DNA of 64,000 bases from Pelodera strongyloides (taxonomy: Eukaryota > Nematoda > Chromadorea > Rhabditida > Rhabditidae). The stretch spans positions 1 through 64,000 of the forward strand of contig JAANDG010000730.1 in assembly GCA_036852015.1 (NCBI GenBank), in the 5' to 3' direction. Each line of letters starts with the position of its first letter. Positions within the stretch are counted from its first letter, which is position 1. The position numbers and the translations under genes were made by a program. The notes under the pieces are model-generated. The model was given only the letters and a program-made list of their open reading frames with translations, made no database searches and was not told where the DNA came from. This document shows positions 33,041-46,100 of this stretch, one piece after another.

Positions 33041-34129
33041 CTGCAATTTAACCAAACTTGCTTCCAAATTGGTTATAAACAGCGCAAACATATTTACGTG
33101 AAATGATGTAAGGAGGATTTAAATTATGAAACATTATATACTCAAGCCATCAAACGGCCCACATGTTTACGTGTGGTGAAAAGCCAAACGCTTCATTCCG
33201 AGGAACGTATTTAGAACTTAAACGTGGGAAATAATAGCCCCACCAAGAACAAAAAAGGCCAAGACAAAATAAAAATACACCAAATATTCAAAATATCTAA
33301 TCACGGAAATAACCGCTCATAGTAACTCCAAAACAAGCAAACAATAGTCAGCACAATCGTTTATTGAAACTAAACACTGACTGGTAACAAATATGATTAT
33401 TATAACACAATAATAAAGTTCATTCAAAATAAACATTCTTAGGACTTGTTAGACGTTGTGAAAACTAATAATCGAATATAGAGCAGATAGGGAATAAAGC
33501 GAGATCCTGCTAAAAACAACAGTAAACAGCTAAATAAAGAACCAAAAAGGAAATCCGAAAATAGCTTGGATCCCATACACACACACTCTCATAAACCTCC
33601 CGAAACTGCTTCGGGGTACGAAACCGAAACACCCCGGCCAATTATGTTTCTGATTCTCTCACTTTCACATAATCTATAAATATAAGAGTCGACGGGGTTT
33701 TCGGTTTGTAGCAATCTTTACACATGGGGATGGGAACCCTCTTAAATAGAAAATACTATCTTGACTCCAAAGCGTATATATATATATTGTAAATAAACAA
33801 ACAAATATACCAATCCCTTGTGAGGAATACAATAAGTTAAGCAGGAATGCCGACGGTGACGACGAGCTAATTCACAAAAACAATACCGAAATTAACACTT
33901 GGAAGCAGTCCAGTGTTATGGCATTAAAAGAGGAATACTAGATGTGCAATAGTCATTTTAACTTAGTAAGTGGATGACTGATAGTATTTCGGTGCATTGG
34001 TAACACGAACGTGTTTAGACTTTCTGACCACAAGCAAAAATAGTAATAAAAATAGAGATATTACAAAAACGGTGACGGAAGGAAGACAGACTATACAGAC
34101 TATAAAAAAACCACTTATCAGTTATCACT
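33041..34129. other. intergenic region, SAFB 3' UTR and katanin upstream
   Basis: No exon recognised. It contains the 3' UTR of the SAFB-like gene and, nearer 33,041, the region upstream of the katanin leader acceptor. A short TA microsatellite lies at about 33,777-33,788. Confidence 0.5.
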
Positions 34130-37100
34130 TTAGTAACGTCGACTAGCGTATCCTGTGTCGTAGGCCCTTCCCGACGATGACTCAGTTCCATATGTACCGC
34201 TGCTTGGCCAGTCTGGAATAATCAATAAATCAATAGATCAATCGATCAATCAATCAATCAAACCATCAAACCAACAACGACAAAAGTCAGAGGAATCAGG
34301 AGCATTTCAAATACAAAAAAATTGAGTTTTCTTTAAAATATAAGTTAACACAATATAAGTTAACAGAACATACCAGTTGGCGCAGCAGCTCTACCAGCAG
34401 AGTAAGAAGCGGCTCCGCCCAAAGATGACGAACCACCGCTGCCGTACCAGTCCCTAGAATACAGATAAATGAAAATAAAATATCAAAAATCGGTCTCAAT
34501 CAAACTGAAGAAGACGAAACAAAAATGCTCCAAGGCAGGAAACAGCGTGTAAAAAATGAAATGCAAAAGTACCCAATCTTCGAGTCCATATCGACGACAA
34601 CATTAAATAAAGAATAAAACTCCGTTTTCCACCCACCTCGACGACTCTAATCGTGACGAAGGAACGGGCGCGGCAGTCGATGCGTACTGAGCGCCTACCC
34701 AGTCACCGCCGGCAGCGGCCGTGGACGAAGTGCGCGACGTGGCTAAGATAAAGGTGGAAGTATTCTCAGATAAAAATCATATCCAACCATACATTCCCCA
34801 CAGCGTCATATGTTTCGCTAGTAACGTTTGTCTAGTGTCTAGGAAATTCTGTTCTCGATTTACTTCATAATGTTTCAAGTGATAACATAAAAACAGAAGA
34901 GCAATAGGTAGGATTCAACCGAACGGAGCGCGAACTATAATCACAAACTCACCATAATCCTTTCCATACGACGATGATCCATAGGTTGCGGCAGACGATG
35001 AGCCCATAAAATCGCGAGTGCCCGACGACGAGAAGCCATAGTCGCGTCTAAAATGGAAAACTAGGTAGTGAACACAAAACTACAATTATAAGAATACAAA
35101 CTACAACAATTTCACCGAAATGAAATCCCTTTTTAAGAGCAAAATACTGTCTGGTCAAAACTCAGAACAAACTCCTCACCCGCCATAAGTAGACGATCTT
35201 CCATGGGATTCGTAGCCGCGCGAAGAAGAGCCCAGTTCATCTGATCGACGATCACGACCTACAAATGAATGGGAAAATAAAATACAACAACAACGTGGTA
35301 ACGCGACAAACCACGTGGCAGGATTGATGACGGAAAGGAGACTACAAATACAAACACGCGGAGTCGTTACAAAACAGGTAGACAGTGTGAAGTGTGAAGG
35401 CATCATCGAGACAGAGAAGAGATAACATTCAATATCTAAACCAGACGGGACGACCCACCACCTCTAGTGTCCCTTCCCGCTCGCGCATCCCTTTCCCTTC
35501 CTCTGGTGGTCGAGTGGGAAGTGTGTTGCTGATGGGTAGATCTGCCCAGGGAGTGACCGCCCGTCGCATCTCGGGATCTAAATTCAGTCATATTGATATA
35601 CTCATACAGTAGCCGACTGATAAATCCATGAGAGAAAGGTAAGACAACTAGGAATAAAAATTCGTAACGCATATCAAACATAGTTATAACCTATAACGTG
35701 GTTGCAAATCTCAACTCTCAACCACTATGCGAAAGATAACGATCACTGATCCAATCTGACGATCGTAAATCCCTCACACAACGGCGCACATAATAAAGAT
35801 AAACAAATCGAAGGACCGATAAGGTTTACTATTTAATGTGGGATACACATTACCCTAACCCATGGTAAAGAAATAATGAAAATAAGATCATTCATTTCTC
35901 ACAGTATTCTTTCACTTAGTTTCAGATTGACTTTCATGAGTAGGCGACATTACACACAGTCCATTCAACGTAAAAAGACGATACAAAACCAGCACCCACC
36001 TGTGTCCCTTGTCTCTCAGTCTGTCCTCATCCCGCTTCCAATCACTACGCGACTCCCTATCGCGTCGAGATGCTCCAGATGAGTGTTGCTGCGACGAAGA
36101 GTGTCGATCCTTTCCTCTACGCGAATCGCCGCGCGAGTTGCGATCCGAATAGTCGCGCGACGATCTACAGTAAGACTGTTAGTCAAGAAACTGATATGGT
36201 TCATAAAACAAAGTCTTCGCCTATTCTTGCCCCCACATCAAATCGCCATTCCAAGGCTTCTCCACATTTTCCCGACGCAGTCAAATGAATTCCGTTATTC
36301 AGGGAAGTGTGCATAGAGGCCGATAGTTCGATACAGAATATAGAGCACTTTCGCCACATTGGTAACATTTCCACATCGTCAGTCGCGAGAATAGGAAGGA
36401 AACTGATACTGCGAAACTCGTAACATCTCGCAAGAGGTATCATACCACTTTATACCATCCATCAAGACGTCGTTATAGAAAATGGAGAGGTCCGAATAAA
36501 TGATTACTGGTATTGGGTTTAATAGTGAAAAGGAATAAAACGAGTCCCTGTTTCAGCATTCAATCAACTTTTATCTGGGTGCGTACCCTGAACGCAGTAC
36601 TATCCACGTATCCACTATCCACAGTAAATAGTAAACCTCCTATATAACATCAGGGGCGGGACTCTGTTCACTTTTCCTTTGTCTCAGTACCTGTCACTGT
36701 CTGTCAAAGCGTACCTCTGCATATCTGCCGCAACCATGGGAGCCGCAGCGGTGGCAGCAAATGCGGCCTGCTGCTGAAGTGCCTGCAGCTGCAGCTCCAA
36801 ACGCTGCTTCTCCAGTCTCTCCTTCTCCAGACGAATGCGCATTTTTTCCCTCTCCATACGGATTTCCTGCTCTTTGAGTCGCGACTCCTGTTCCGAACGC
36901 CTCAACAGGTCGCGCATCTCTCGCTCACGTAGCTCTCCCCGACGCTCCGACGGACGAGCGACCCGCGCGTGGATCGAGCCGCCGCGCGGGGCACCACGTC
37001 CGCTGCGGGACGACCTCGCGGCGCCTCTGAGTGGCCGTTGCAGTCCACTGACACGAGCTTGGAGAGGACGCGAAACACGTCCACCTAAAAGTTTCATTAC

Positions 37101-40100
37101 CTTCTTACACTAAAAAGAAATTAGAGGACGTCTTACAGAAAACTTTACGGAAAATAAACAACGCTACACTGGAAGGTGGAAGGGAAGCCATTGCAGGAAC
37201 TTTATGGTTTGAGTTCACATTCTTTCTGCCGCATATGCATGAAATTTTCAGCTATTGGGTAAAATGTAATGACGTCATCAAACGCGAGTGGATGGCTGAG
37301 AGAGAGGATGTATGGCCGGCCATACAAATGCCTTCTGTTCTGCAGTACCGGGCAATTAAGGGGAATACCGACCGCTGACGTGACCATGACGTGATTCAGT
37401 TGGCCGTGTTGCCGGTCTCCTCCTGTCTCTCGCCTCTCGTCTCGGCGATACTCTGATGCGCTCTCTCTTCTTCTCGCCGCCCTCGCTCTCCTTCTTCTTC
37501 TCCTCCTCCTTCTTGTCGCTCTTCTTTTCGCTCTCCTTGTTCTTATCGGAGGACTCCTTCTTGGCTTCCGAAGTGCTCTTTTTCTGTGCGTCTGATGTTG
37601 ACTTTGATCCCGACTTATTCTTTAGAGCCTAAATCATGGTTAGCAACTGTCAACTGAGTAAATAAATGATAACATCCAGACCCAGCCCAATACTTCCTAC
37701 AGTAACCGACCCACACCTGAAACCACCAATCACCTACCCTCTCCACAGTAATCTGGTGTCCCTTGTACTGAGTCTTGTCCAGCTTCGCGATCACCAAATC
37801 AATTTCAGCTTTGTCGTGCATCGTCACATAACCGAAAGCCATTGCCGTCTGCTTCGAAGTGAATATTTTGGCGCGCAGGATACGAGCATGTTGAGAGAAG
37901 ACCGACTGAAAAGAAAACAAGTATTGCATCAACAATTACATTTTTTTTTCACAAAACCCGTGTTTTTTTCGTGTTTCCGTTTTCCTGTGTAGTGTAACCA
38001 CTGATCAATCATTTAGCTAGCAAACTATAATGCGTCAGTTTGACAGGTACATCAATTCATAACATCAACGTTTCACCATTCCACCATCGCCAAAAAGGCC
38101 ACAATAGATACTTCTCAAAAATCCAGCGGAAACCATTATATCTCATCCTTTCTCGCCAACTAATAAACAATCATTTACCTTTAATTCCGCTGCACGGGTG
38201 CTTCCACTGAGTCCGCGGACCCAAACACTCTTGGCCGCCACGTCGTCGTCCTTCTCCTTATCCATGGTGATCGGCTTTGGCTTTTCCTTCGGCTTCTCCT
38301 CACCACCCTCATGCTTCTTGGTAACGGCGATGCCCGTCTAAAGGAAAGGATGATGATGTTGGTCAAAGTAACCGTTACCATTGTTCAGAAGAATGAAGCG
38401 CCCTCATTCAGAATGTGTGAATGATCATTCCGCAAAACAAGAAACCCTCACGTCTGCGTCAAACGCTACATCAAGTTTCAGTAAATAAGACTTCGGTCCC
38501 AACCCACCTCCTTGTTCAGATCACTGGCAATCGCGTCAATGTCGACGGGGTCCTGTTCCATCTTCTCCTGTTCTTCATCCTCTTGGACGGCCTCAGCCAC
38601 CTTCGGCTCAGGCTCAGTCTCCGTAATCGACTCATCAGCAGGTTTCTCCTCTAAAAAATGATGAAAGGTCAACATTCCCTTAACTAACAAATCCTACAAA
38701 TAGCTTATGACATAACATATGAAACGCACTTGTGTTCACAACGTATATCTACAGCAAATACCCATGGCAACAAAGCGCTCGTAAAATTGACTGTAGTATA
38801 AAGTATCTTGTCTAGAACCTTTCCAAGAGCACTTATGGACTTAATCAAAGATCAATTTGCTTACGGGGTTCCGCATCCGCATTCTGCTCAACTTCCTTAT
38901 GTTCGTCCGCGCTCTTCACCGCCTCATCCGCCTCCTTGCTCTCAATTGTCTCATTTTCAGGGACGGGTTCTTCTGCGACAGACTATAAAGTATTAAGCAT
39001 AGATAATCGTATAAATAATAAATATATGTTCAGCATCATATTTGCAAACAACATATGTAGTGGATGACTTAGTCACTACTGTTGTGCTTCGCCTCGTTCA
39101 CTGCATGTTCTTATCGTAGTTTCTTGGATTGTACAATAAACCCGTATTCTGGAAAGGGTTGCATAGACCTCAGACTACCGCCTACAAGATCGAGAAACCA
39201 ACCTTAGCCTCCTCCGCGACCACACCGTTCTCCTTGACGACCTCGTCCTCGTTAGCGGCGATCACCAACTCACTCTCGTCCGGTGACTCGGTACGTACAT
39301 CCGAAGGCACTTCAACCTCGGGCTCAGCATCTGGTGCCGTTTCCTGTTGCTGCTAAACAAGACTCCGTTTTTAACAAAAACGAATCATATTTAAGGGATC
39401 AAAATCAGGATTCTACCCTCTAAAGAATAAACAGCAAAATGTTCCGCCCGCGAATTTGGAACCAATAAAATTTCAATCCTGTAAAACTTACTACAACTTC
39501 TGGACTCCTAGGAGATAGTGGTGGGGAGGACTCTCCGGCGTCTGCTGCAGCCTCTTCTTTACTCTCGCTTTGTGGCGGTTGGGGATCTTCTGCAAAGCGA
39601 GAAAACTCGTAACTGTACAAAAAGACAAGCGGTCGAATATAAATTGGACAAGATTCCCCGTTATGCTTACATGTTCAGTACATAGGGCATTCGTCCTACC
39701 ATGCCAAGTTAGTGGTCTCATAAAATCCTTGCTTACCAAGCACCCCCGACGTGACCAGCGCACGGATTTATAGATTAATTGCCTTACAAATAATAAAACT
39801 TTAATTTTTATTAGAAAAAAGTTTCCGACACACCTGGTGCCTGCGTGTGTGGTGGTGAAGCCGGTGTGTCGCTCAAAACATCGCCCTCAGTGTTGAAACG
39901 GAACGAATGTGGATCAAGGCCCTCAGCCTTTAGTGCCTGAAAGGAGTGAATTTGTGAATTTGAAAAGAGATAATAAGCCCCAAACTTTCCAGTTAAACTA
40001 AAGCACTAGCATAAGAATATACACATACATCTACATCTCCTCAAGAAAGGTATCTTAAGGTACACAGATTCTTAAACAATCACAAACCCCCACTTTGCCT

Positions 40101-43100
40101 TTAAAAATGCCTAACTTCAAACTTCAACGCTAAACAATCATGAGTATCACAAATGTCAGATTCTCACAAAGGACTTATTTCATTCCGATTGACAACAATT
40201 TCTCTCTTTCATTTCACTGTGCACAAATTTATGAGAAAACCGGGGGAACAGCACGGGCGGGATTTAATTTAATTTAATAATGTTATGACTACAAAGTGTG
40301 TGAGTGAGCGGATACAAGAGGTCGATGAGAAAGGGTGGAGTAGTGGTGAATACAGAGTCCAAGTGGAGGGAGCGGGCACCGCGGGGAAAACTACAAAATG
40401 TGCTAGCACATGGCGCTCCACAAGAAGGCCGAGGGCCCGCATATACACTATATATTATGGAACTATAACTATTATCTCTATATTGAATATTGACAGTCCC
40501 CAGAAATCACCACCGTCTACGCCAGACGGTCCTTTTGTGAACAGCACATCACACGTCTCTCAACAAGTTTACAACCACTTTTTCTAGAATTACAAGTTCT
40601 TTCTCGTGCAGGATTTTGAGTAATGACTGATTTAGAGCCACTTTTACGAATCACGTGCAATTACTAGGATTGCAATAAAAATCCCTTTCTTGACAGCAAA
40701 ATACACTTTTCTTTCGAGTCACAAGTTCATATTTATAACTTATTTAATTTAATTTCAATCACAATAAGAATTTTAATTTATTACATCGTTACAACAATAA
40801 TTTACGGGCGTCATGCATGACATAAAACACTCCGCCAAATGCGGATGATCACCTCCCTATCTCTAATACATTGTATGCAAATTAGTCTAAATCACCTCCC
40901 TATCTCTAATGCATTGTATGCAAATTAGTCTAAATCACCTCCCGATTTCTAATGTATTATATGCAAATTAGTCTAAATCACCTCCCCAAAATTTTGAGAT
41001 GCGGACTTAATTTATTCCCTGGATCATGCGATACGACTTCATTTAAAATGTTTCTCTAAACAACCCTCCAGTCACTGTGGCTCTTTACCTCTAAACGCAC
41101 AACTGTTACATATCTTATTATATAAAGTTGGGAGCTTTGTTTGTTTGTTTGTTTGTTTGATTGATTGTGTGTTTGGATGATGTGCGTTACGCTCAGGAAG
41201 TAGGATTGGTTCAGTAGTTCATGTTCCCATGCACTGAGCCATCTCACATCCCGAGCGCCCCTCTCACAAAAGTCCAAAAAAGGCTGCATATACGGAATGT
41301 GTGTGGTATATCGTTCGGGCGCTTCCGCGGCGCTCAAAGTATTTCGATTAAAATACAAAGAACATGCAAATCTAGAGCAACAAAAGAAGCAATAAAGCCA
41401 GGATTTTAGCATATGCTAATTTTTTGAATCACTTTTGATTCCACGTTTCACGTATGTATGAAATAAAAATGTACTAGAAGGTCGCCTCAGGCGGCGCAGC
41501 CGTCTGGTGTATCATGAAAAAGGAAACCTGTTAAAATGTGAACTAAATTCGAATGCAAATATTTTCGCATTAGTGAAAAAAATAAAAACTGAGCACAGAG
41601 ACGCCCCAAATTCACCTGCTTCTTTCCATTCACCGAACGGGACAACAGCTCAAACAAAATGTAAGCTGGCCAAAACAGAACAGAACAAGTAGCAAATTCA
41701 CTTCTAGAGCTTACAGTGAGAAAATGAATTTCAATTAAATTTTTCAAAATTTCAAACACATGAACGTGACCCCTGTAAGAAATGTAGATTCAACATCTGT
41801 AATGGTATTTTCACTAACTGCAAATCAGACTTATCATGTTCCTAATTATCGTTTTACCGTTGCATCTTTTATTTCCTATTGCTTGATAGCACTTACATTT
41901 GATCGATATTATCCCATAATTGCGTGCAAACGCACTCTATTCAACCATAAAAACGGCAATAACAATAATTTATAGGTGTCTGGGACTTAAGTTCAAATTC
42001 CAAACTAACCAAAACCACCCCTTATCTATATTGAGCTCTATGAAAAATGTGTCGGATTGTGACACGCAATCCAAAAAAAAGAAAGGATTCATTTTGCCGC
42101 CATTTCGTGGAGCCCATGCTATGCTTGTGCTTTAGAGCTATGATAACTAATATATTTAAGAGCCAAGTCTTCCAGTCTTGTCGTCCTGCCACACTTTTAC
42201 TATTGCTACCGACATGAGCTTTTACCACTTTTTTCTGTTAGCATTATATATATCTTTGTAACTGTCTTGAATTGTTATATTCTATGTTTTCTTCTTAGAT
42301 AATGAAAAAGTCTTTTTATATATAAATCCACTCGTCACTCGTCATTTTGATTTTAATTTCCGATTCCGCAACAAAATTCAATTGTGTGGCGATCTCCGTT
42401 ATCTTATTACGTACAAAACAAAAATCACACCATTATAGCAATTACATAATGAAATATAAATTCAGTAAACGAGTCGATAACTGGCACGCAAATTACCAAA
42501 TAAACTGCATTCTGAATTAAATTACCAGAGTAATTGTATTTTCTCATCTATGACCATGGAAAATGGGAAGGGGACAGCAGCTCAAATATATATAAAAAAA
42601 CAATAGAATTAGAAAAAAATCAGGGGGCTGGGAGCGAATGGAGGAAAAACTAATTCTATGACTTTTCATTTGTTTCTATACTCTACACACTTGTCATTGA
42701 CTTTAAGGAGTATACACTGGTACACAGTAGTGGAGGACGTCGTCGTGCTTCGTGCTATTTTACTTTCAGATTATAGTTCAATATAACAACGTTAAGACAA
42801 TCCAAATCCAATACGAACTAAAGGGCAACAAAAAGGAAAGCCCTATACCACTGGCAGGCACGCTAACATCAGAAAGTAAACAGAGCTTGAAAATCCATAA
42901 CTCACAATAGACCTCACAACAATAAATGGCGCCAGCCTCCTCTCCTCTACCATGGGTAATTATGCAACAATTTACATTTACCAACTGATGCAGAAACTCT
43001 TTCTCCCGCCACAACTCAGCTCACCTCACATATATAATACCGATGGCACAGTTTAGGCCTTAAAATCCCAAATCACATGTACAAATTTGTAGAGATAGAG

Positions 43101-46100
43101 ATCGATAAAGAAAATAATCAGCAATTAGTATGTTATTAATCACTATAAAAAGACAACATATAATAATAATAAAATGCATATCACCGTAACGTTTACAAGA
43201 CAAGACGAAAAATCAATCAAGGACATTCCAGCTCAAGTAGCAGTAAAGGCAGCGCTTTGAATACATTACAGGGAAAAGGGAAGGTTAATAGGAAAAGAAA
43301 AGAACCAAGAATGCAAGGAGCAAGGTTTCGGATTTCCCCAAATCTAAGAACGTAAGAAAAAACACAATCAACTTTCTAGCAGAGTGGACTAAAGTAACTA
43401 AAGTTTGTTTTAAATCGTCTATATGCTAATAGCAAGAGGGATCTTTCTTACTTTCATTTGATTTATTAATCCACATATCCATTGCAACTTTGCAATCTTG
43501 CAAACCAACATTTGCATTCATTCACCACCCTTATGCAGACTCATTGATGCGTTGTGCAGGGAGATTTTTTTGATACAAACATAAAAAAAAAGAGAGGAGC
43601 ATCTAGCAACGTGATCAAACATCAGAATAAAGATAAGGACACATGCACCCCAAGCAAATTTGTTAAAAAAACGGCTCTACAATGCAAAAACAAGTTAGTT
43701 ACCTCGGCAGGCACCTAACAAGCACTAAAAGTCCAACGCGTTTCTCAAAACCATAAGTAGGGTATATAAAGTACCCCAAAAAGGTCGTTAAGACGGGGAA
43801 GGAAGGAAACCAAACCAAGGGACGCATTGGGAGGGGGGCTGACAGCTGATCCCTAAGGACTTATACATAACCAAAGCTACTCAGATGGAGAGAGAGGGAG
43901 AGAGAGAAGGAATAAGAACACAGAGAGGGAGAGAGAGAAGGAATAAGAACTCAGAGAGGGAGACAGAGAGAGAAGCCCGTGTGAACACTTCTGCGCACAT
44001 TTCCTTTACTTCTTCGTTTTCCAGTAGCAGATAACGATTTAGAAAGAGAAAGACAGAGACCTTCATTTTGCATAAAAGGCCCCTCGAATCGCATACAAAA
44101 AAAAGAAGAAAAAAGCCCAATAATATCAAGTGCCGTACGCGAAACTGGTTAAACTACTGGCAGAGAACACAAACAAGGTGCACTCGTGAAAGGAAAGAAT
44201 TCAATAACTAGTCGAAATGGGCCAAAAACAAATATAAAGTTCATGCGAACGAAATTAAAAAAGAGGAGCACAACTCCCGAGTATATGAGACCAAAGCACA
44301 TGCGCGCAAAGCTAAAATCCAGCCGCCATCAACAATCAAAAATAATGAAATAACGGTCCTTATTTAGTCTCTCGATTCTCAATTGTCACCACTGTTTCAA
44401 TGTTTCAAACCCCTCTCGGAGTAAAACAACATTTTTGTGATTAGCAAGAAGAATCGAATGCAGCCCGACCAGGACATTAAGCATTCTCGTCTGGCTTTGC
44501 ATTATGAATGTGTCTGAAGACCACTGTCACTGTCTAGAAGCAGGTTTTAGGTAATTGTTACCCTCGAGTTCGTAAAGGTCTATACTAATACTCCACGTTA
44601 TGTATGCACTATACGAAGTAAAAAAACATCTAAACATCCCGACTGTCATTTTCAGAAATGGGTGCAACGAGTAGCGTGTGCACTTCCTCCGTATACACGG
44701 AAGAGAGCCAGAGTCAACCAGTCAATGAAAAACACGACGTGCAGATAAAAGGTAATAAAAACTTTGCGGAAGAAATCGTAGTTGTCAATAACAATTCAAT
44801 AGAGATTGTTATTTCACGAAAAAAAAGGTAAATTGTACATTTTTCTTCCCTCCTATAACACCCCCTCATTTCTTACTTTCTCCAAGAAAAAAAAGCGAGT
44901 AAAAACACCAAAAATTTGACCTCGATGACTTCTAGGCACATACCAAGAAAACTTCAAATTCTAAAAAAATAATCCACACAAAAGACCATAAATACCACCT
45001 AATAATGACCCTTTACCGCTTCAGAATCTTCCGATCTCCCCAAGAAACCTCCGACTCCTCAACCCTCTCCTGGGGCAGCTCGTCGGCGTAAGAACGCTCT
45101 CCGACGTCGTCTATCGCGAGTGGCCCGGGGCGTGGCCTGGGCCTCAGCTCCCAGCCGTATACAAGCCATGGACAGCCAGCTGGTCACGTTGCGCTGTTCC
45201 GATGGAGAGATCGTCACGACCCCCGATACAATTGCCAAGGTGATTTTTCTATTAATATTTTATTGTATAATAAAGAGGTATTGCTTGTTGATCTATTCTC
45301 AAATTAACATGTAATGTTAATTTGTAATGGTTACTAAAACGAATGCAGTTTGCCCACGGAACTGAGGGGTTTGTTCATTTCCATACATACGATTTTGTAA
45401 ATTCCTAGATTCCCCTCATGGGTGGTCCAAACGCCTGCGCTCACAGTGAAAAAGAACTTGTACAAATCGTGCTCGACACCGTCCGAAGAGGCGGAAAACT
45501 GCTCGTCGCCGAAGACTTTTGCCGATGGCGGGAGATATGTAACGAGTTTAAGAGGTAGGTTATGACACAATAATCCAGTCTCCAGTCCCAAAGTATGATA
45601 CCATAGATCTTACCATATGGCCATCCTTACTGAACTTTAAGCAAGCCCCCATGTCTCTTCTCCTGGCCAATCTGTCATCGTTCATATAAAATTCCACCAA
45701 TTTTCAGATTCGGTCTAACCAAATTGGCAAACGAAGCAAGTCCACATACCATTACACTGTCATGCCAGGCAGCGCTAAGCACGGGACGGTTGAACCCAGA
45801 GATCACATTCAGAAAGGTATGGTGCACGTATGATTGCCTAGGCTAATCTCACAATTACATCTATTTTCCCTCCCCCGTGAGAATTCCCACTATTCCCAGA
45901 AAGAACTGACGATTTTTATAACAATGACGAGAACATCAAAACGAAAAGAAACCACAAACCGTCTTTGAGAAGGTCAATGTCAAAAGCACTCCACCTCCAC
46001 TCACTCGTTTTATGGAAGCTTCAAGTTTGTCGAAATCTTTTTAGAGTTGTTGTCAGGAAAAAAAGGAGAAAGATAGAAGAGACAGAACGCAGAAAACCCC

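Larger units (their letters stand above)
39937..44657. other. SAFB intron 2, part downstream of the nested gene
   Basis: About 4.7 kb without a recognisable exon on either strand. It holds an octamer-bearing tandem repeat (40,850-40,985), a GTTT/GATT microsatellite (41,131-41,170) and a GA-rich duplicated tract (43,885-43,975). On the plus strand this is the upstream region of the nested KCTD-like gene. Confidence 0.5.

Noticed and set aside
36835..37113. Arg/Ser-rich plus-strand frame that could resemble an SR protein tail
   Set aside because: Exact antisense of the SAFB coiled-coil exon 36715-37084; codons for Glu/Arg give Arg/Ser-rich antisense translation.
38808..39356. Pro/Ser- and Ser/Ala-rich plus-strand frames
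   Set aside because: Antisense of the acidic SAFB exons 38865-38982 and 39203-39352.
40285..40587. 100-codon plus-strand frame in SAFB intron 2
   Set aside because: No domain similarity and no neighbouring exons in phase; treated as chance.
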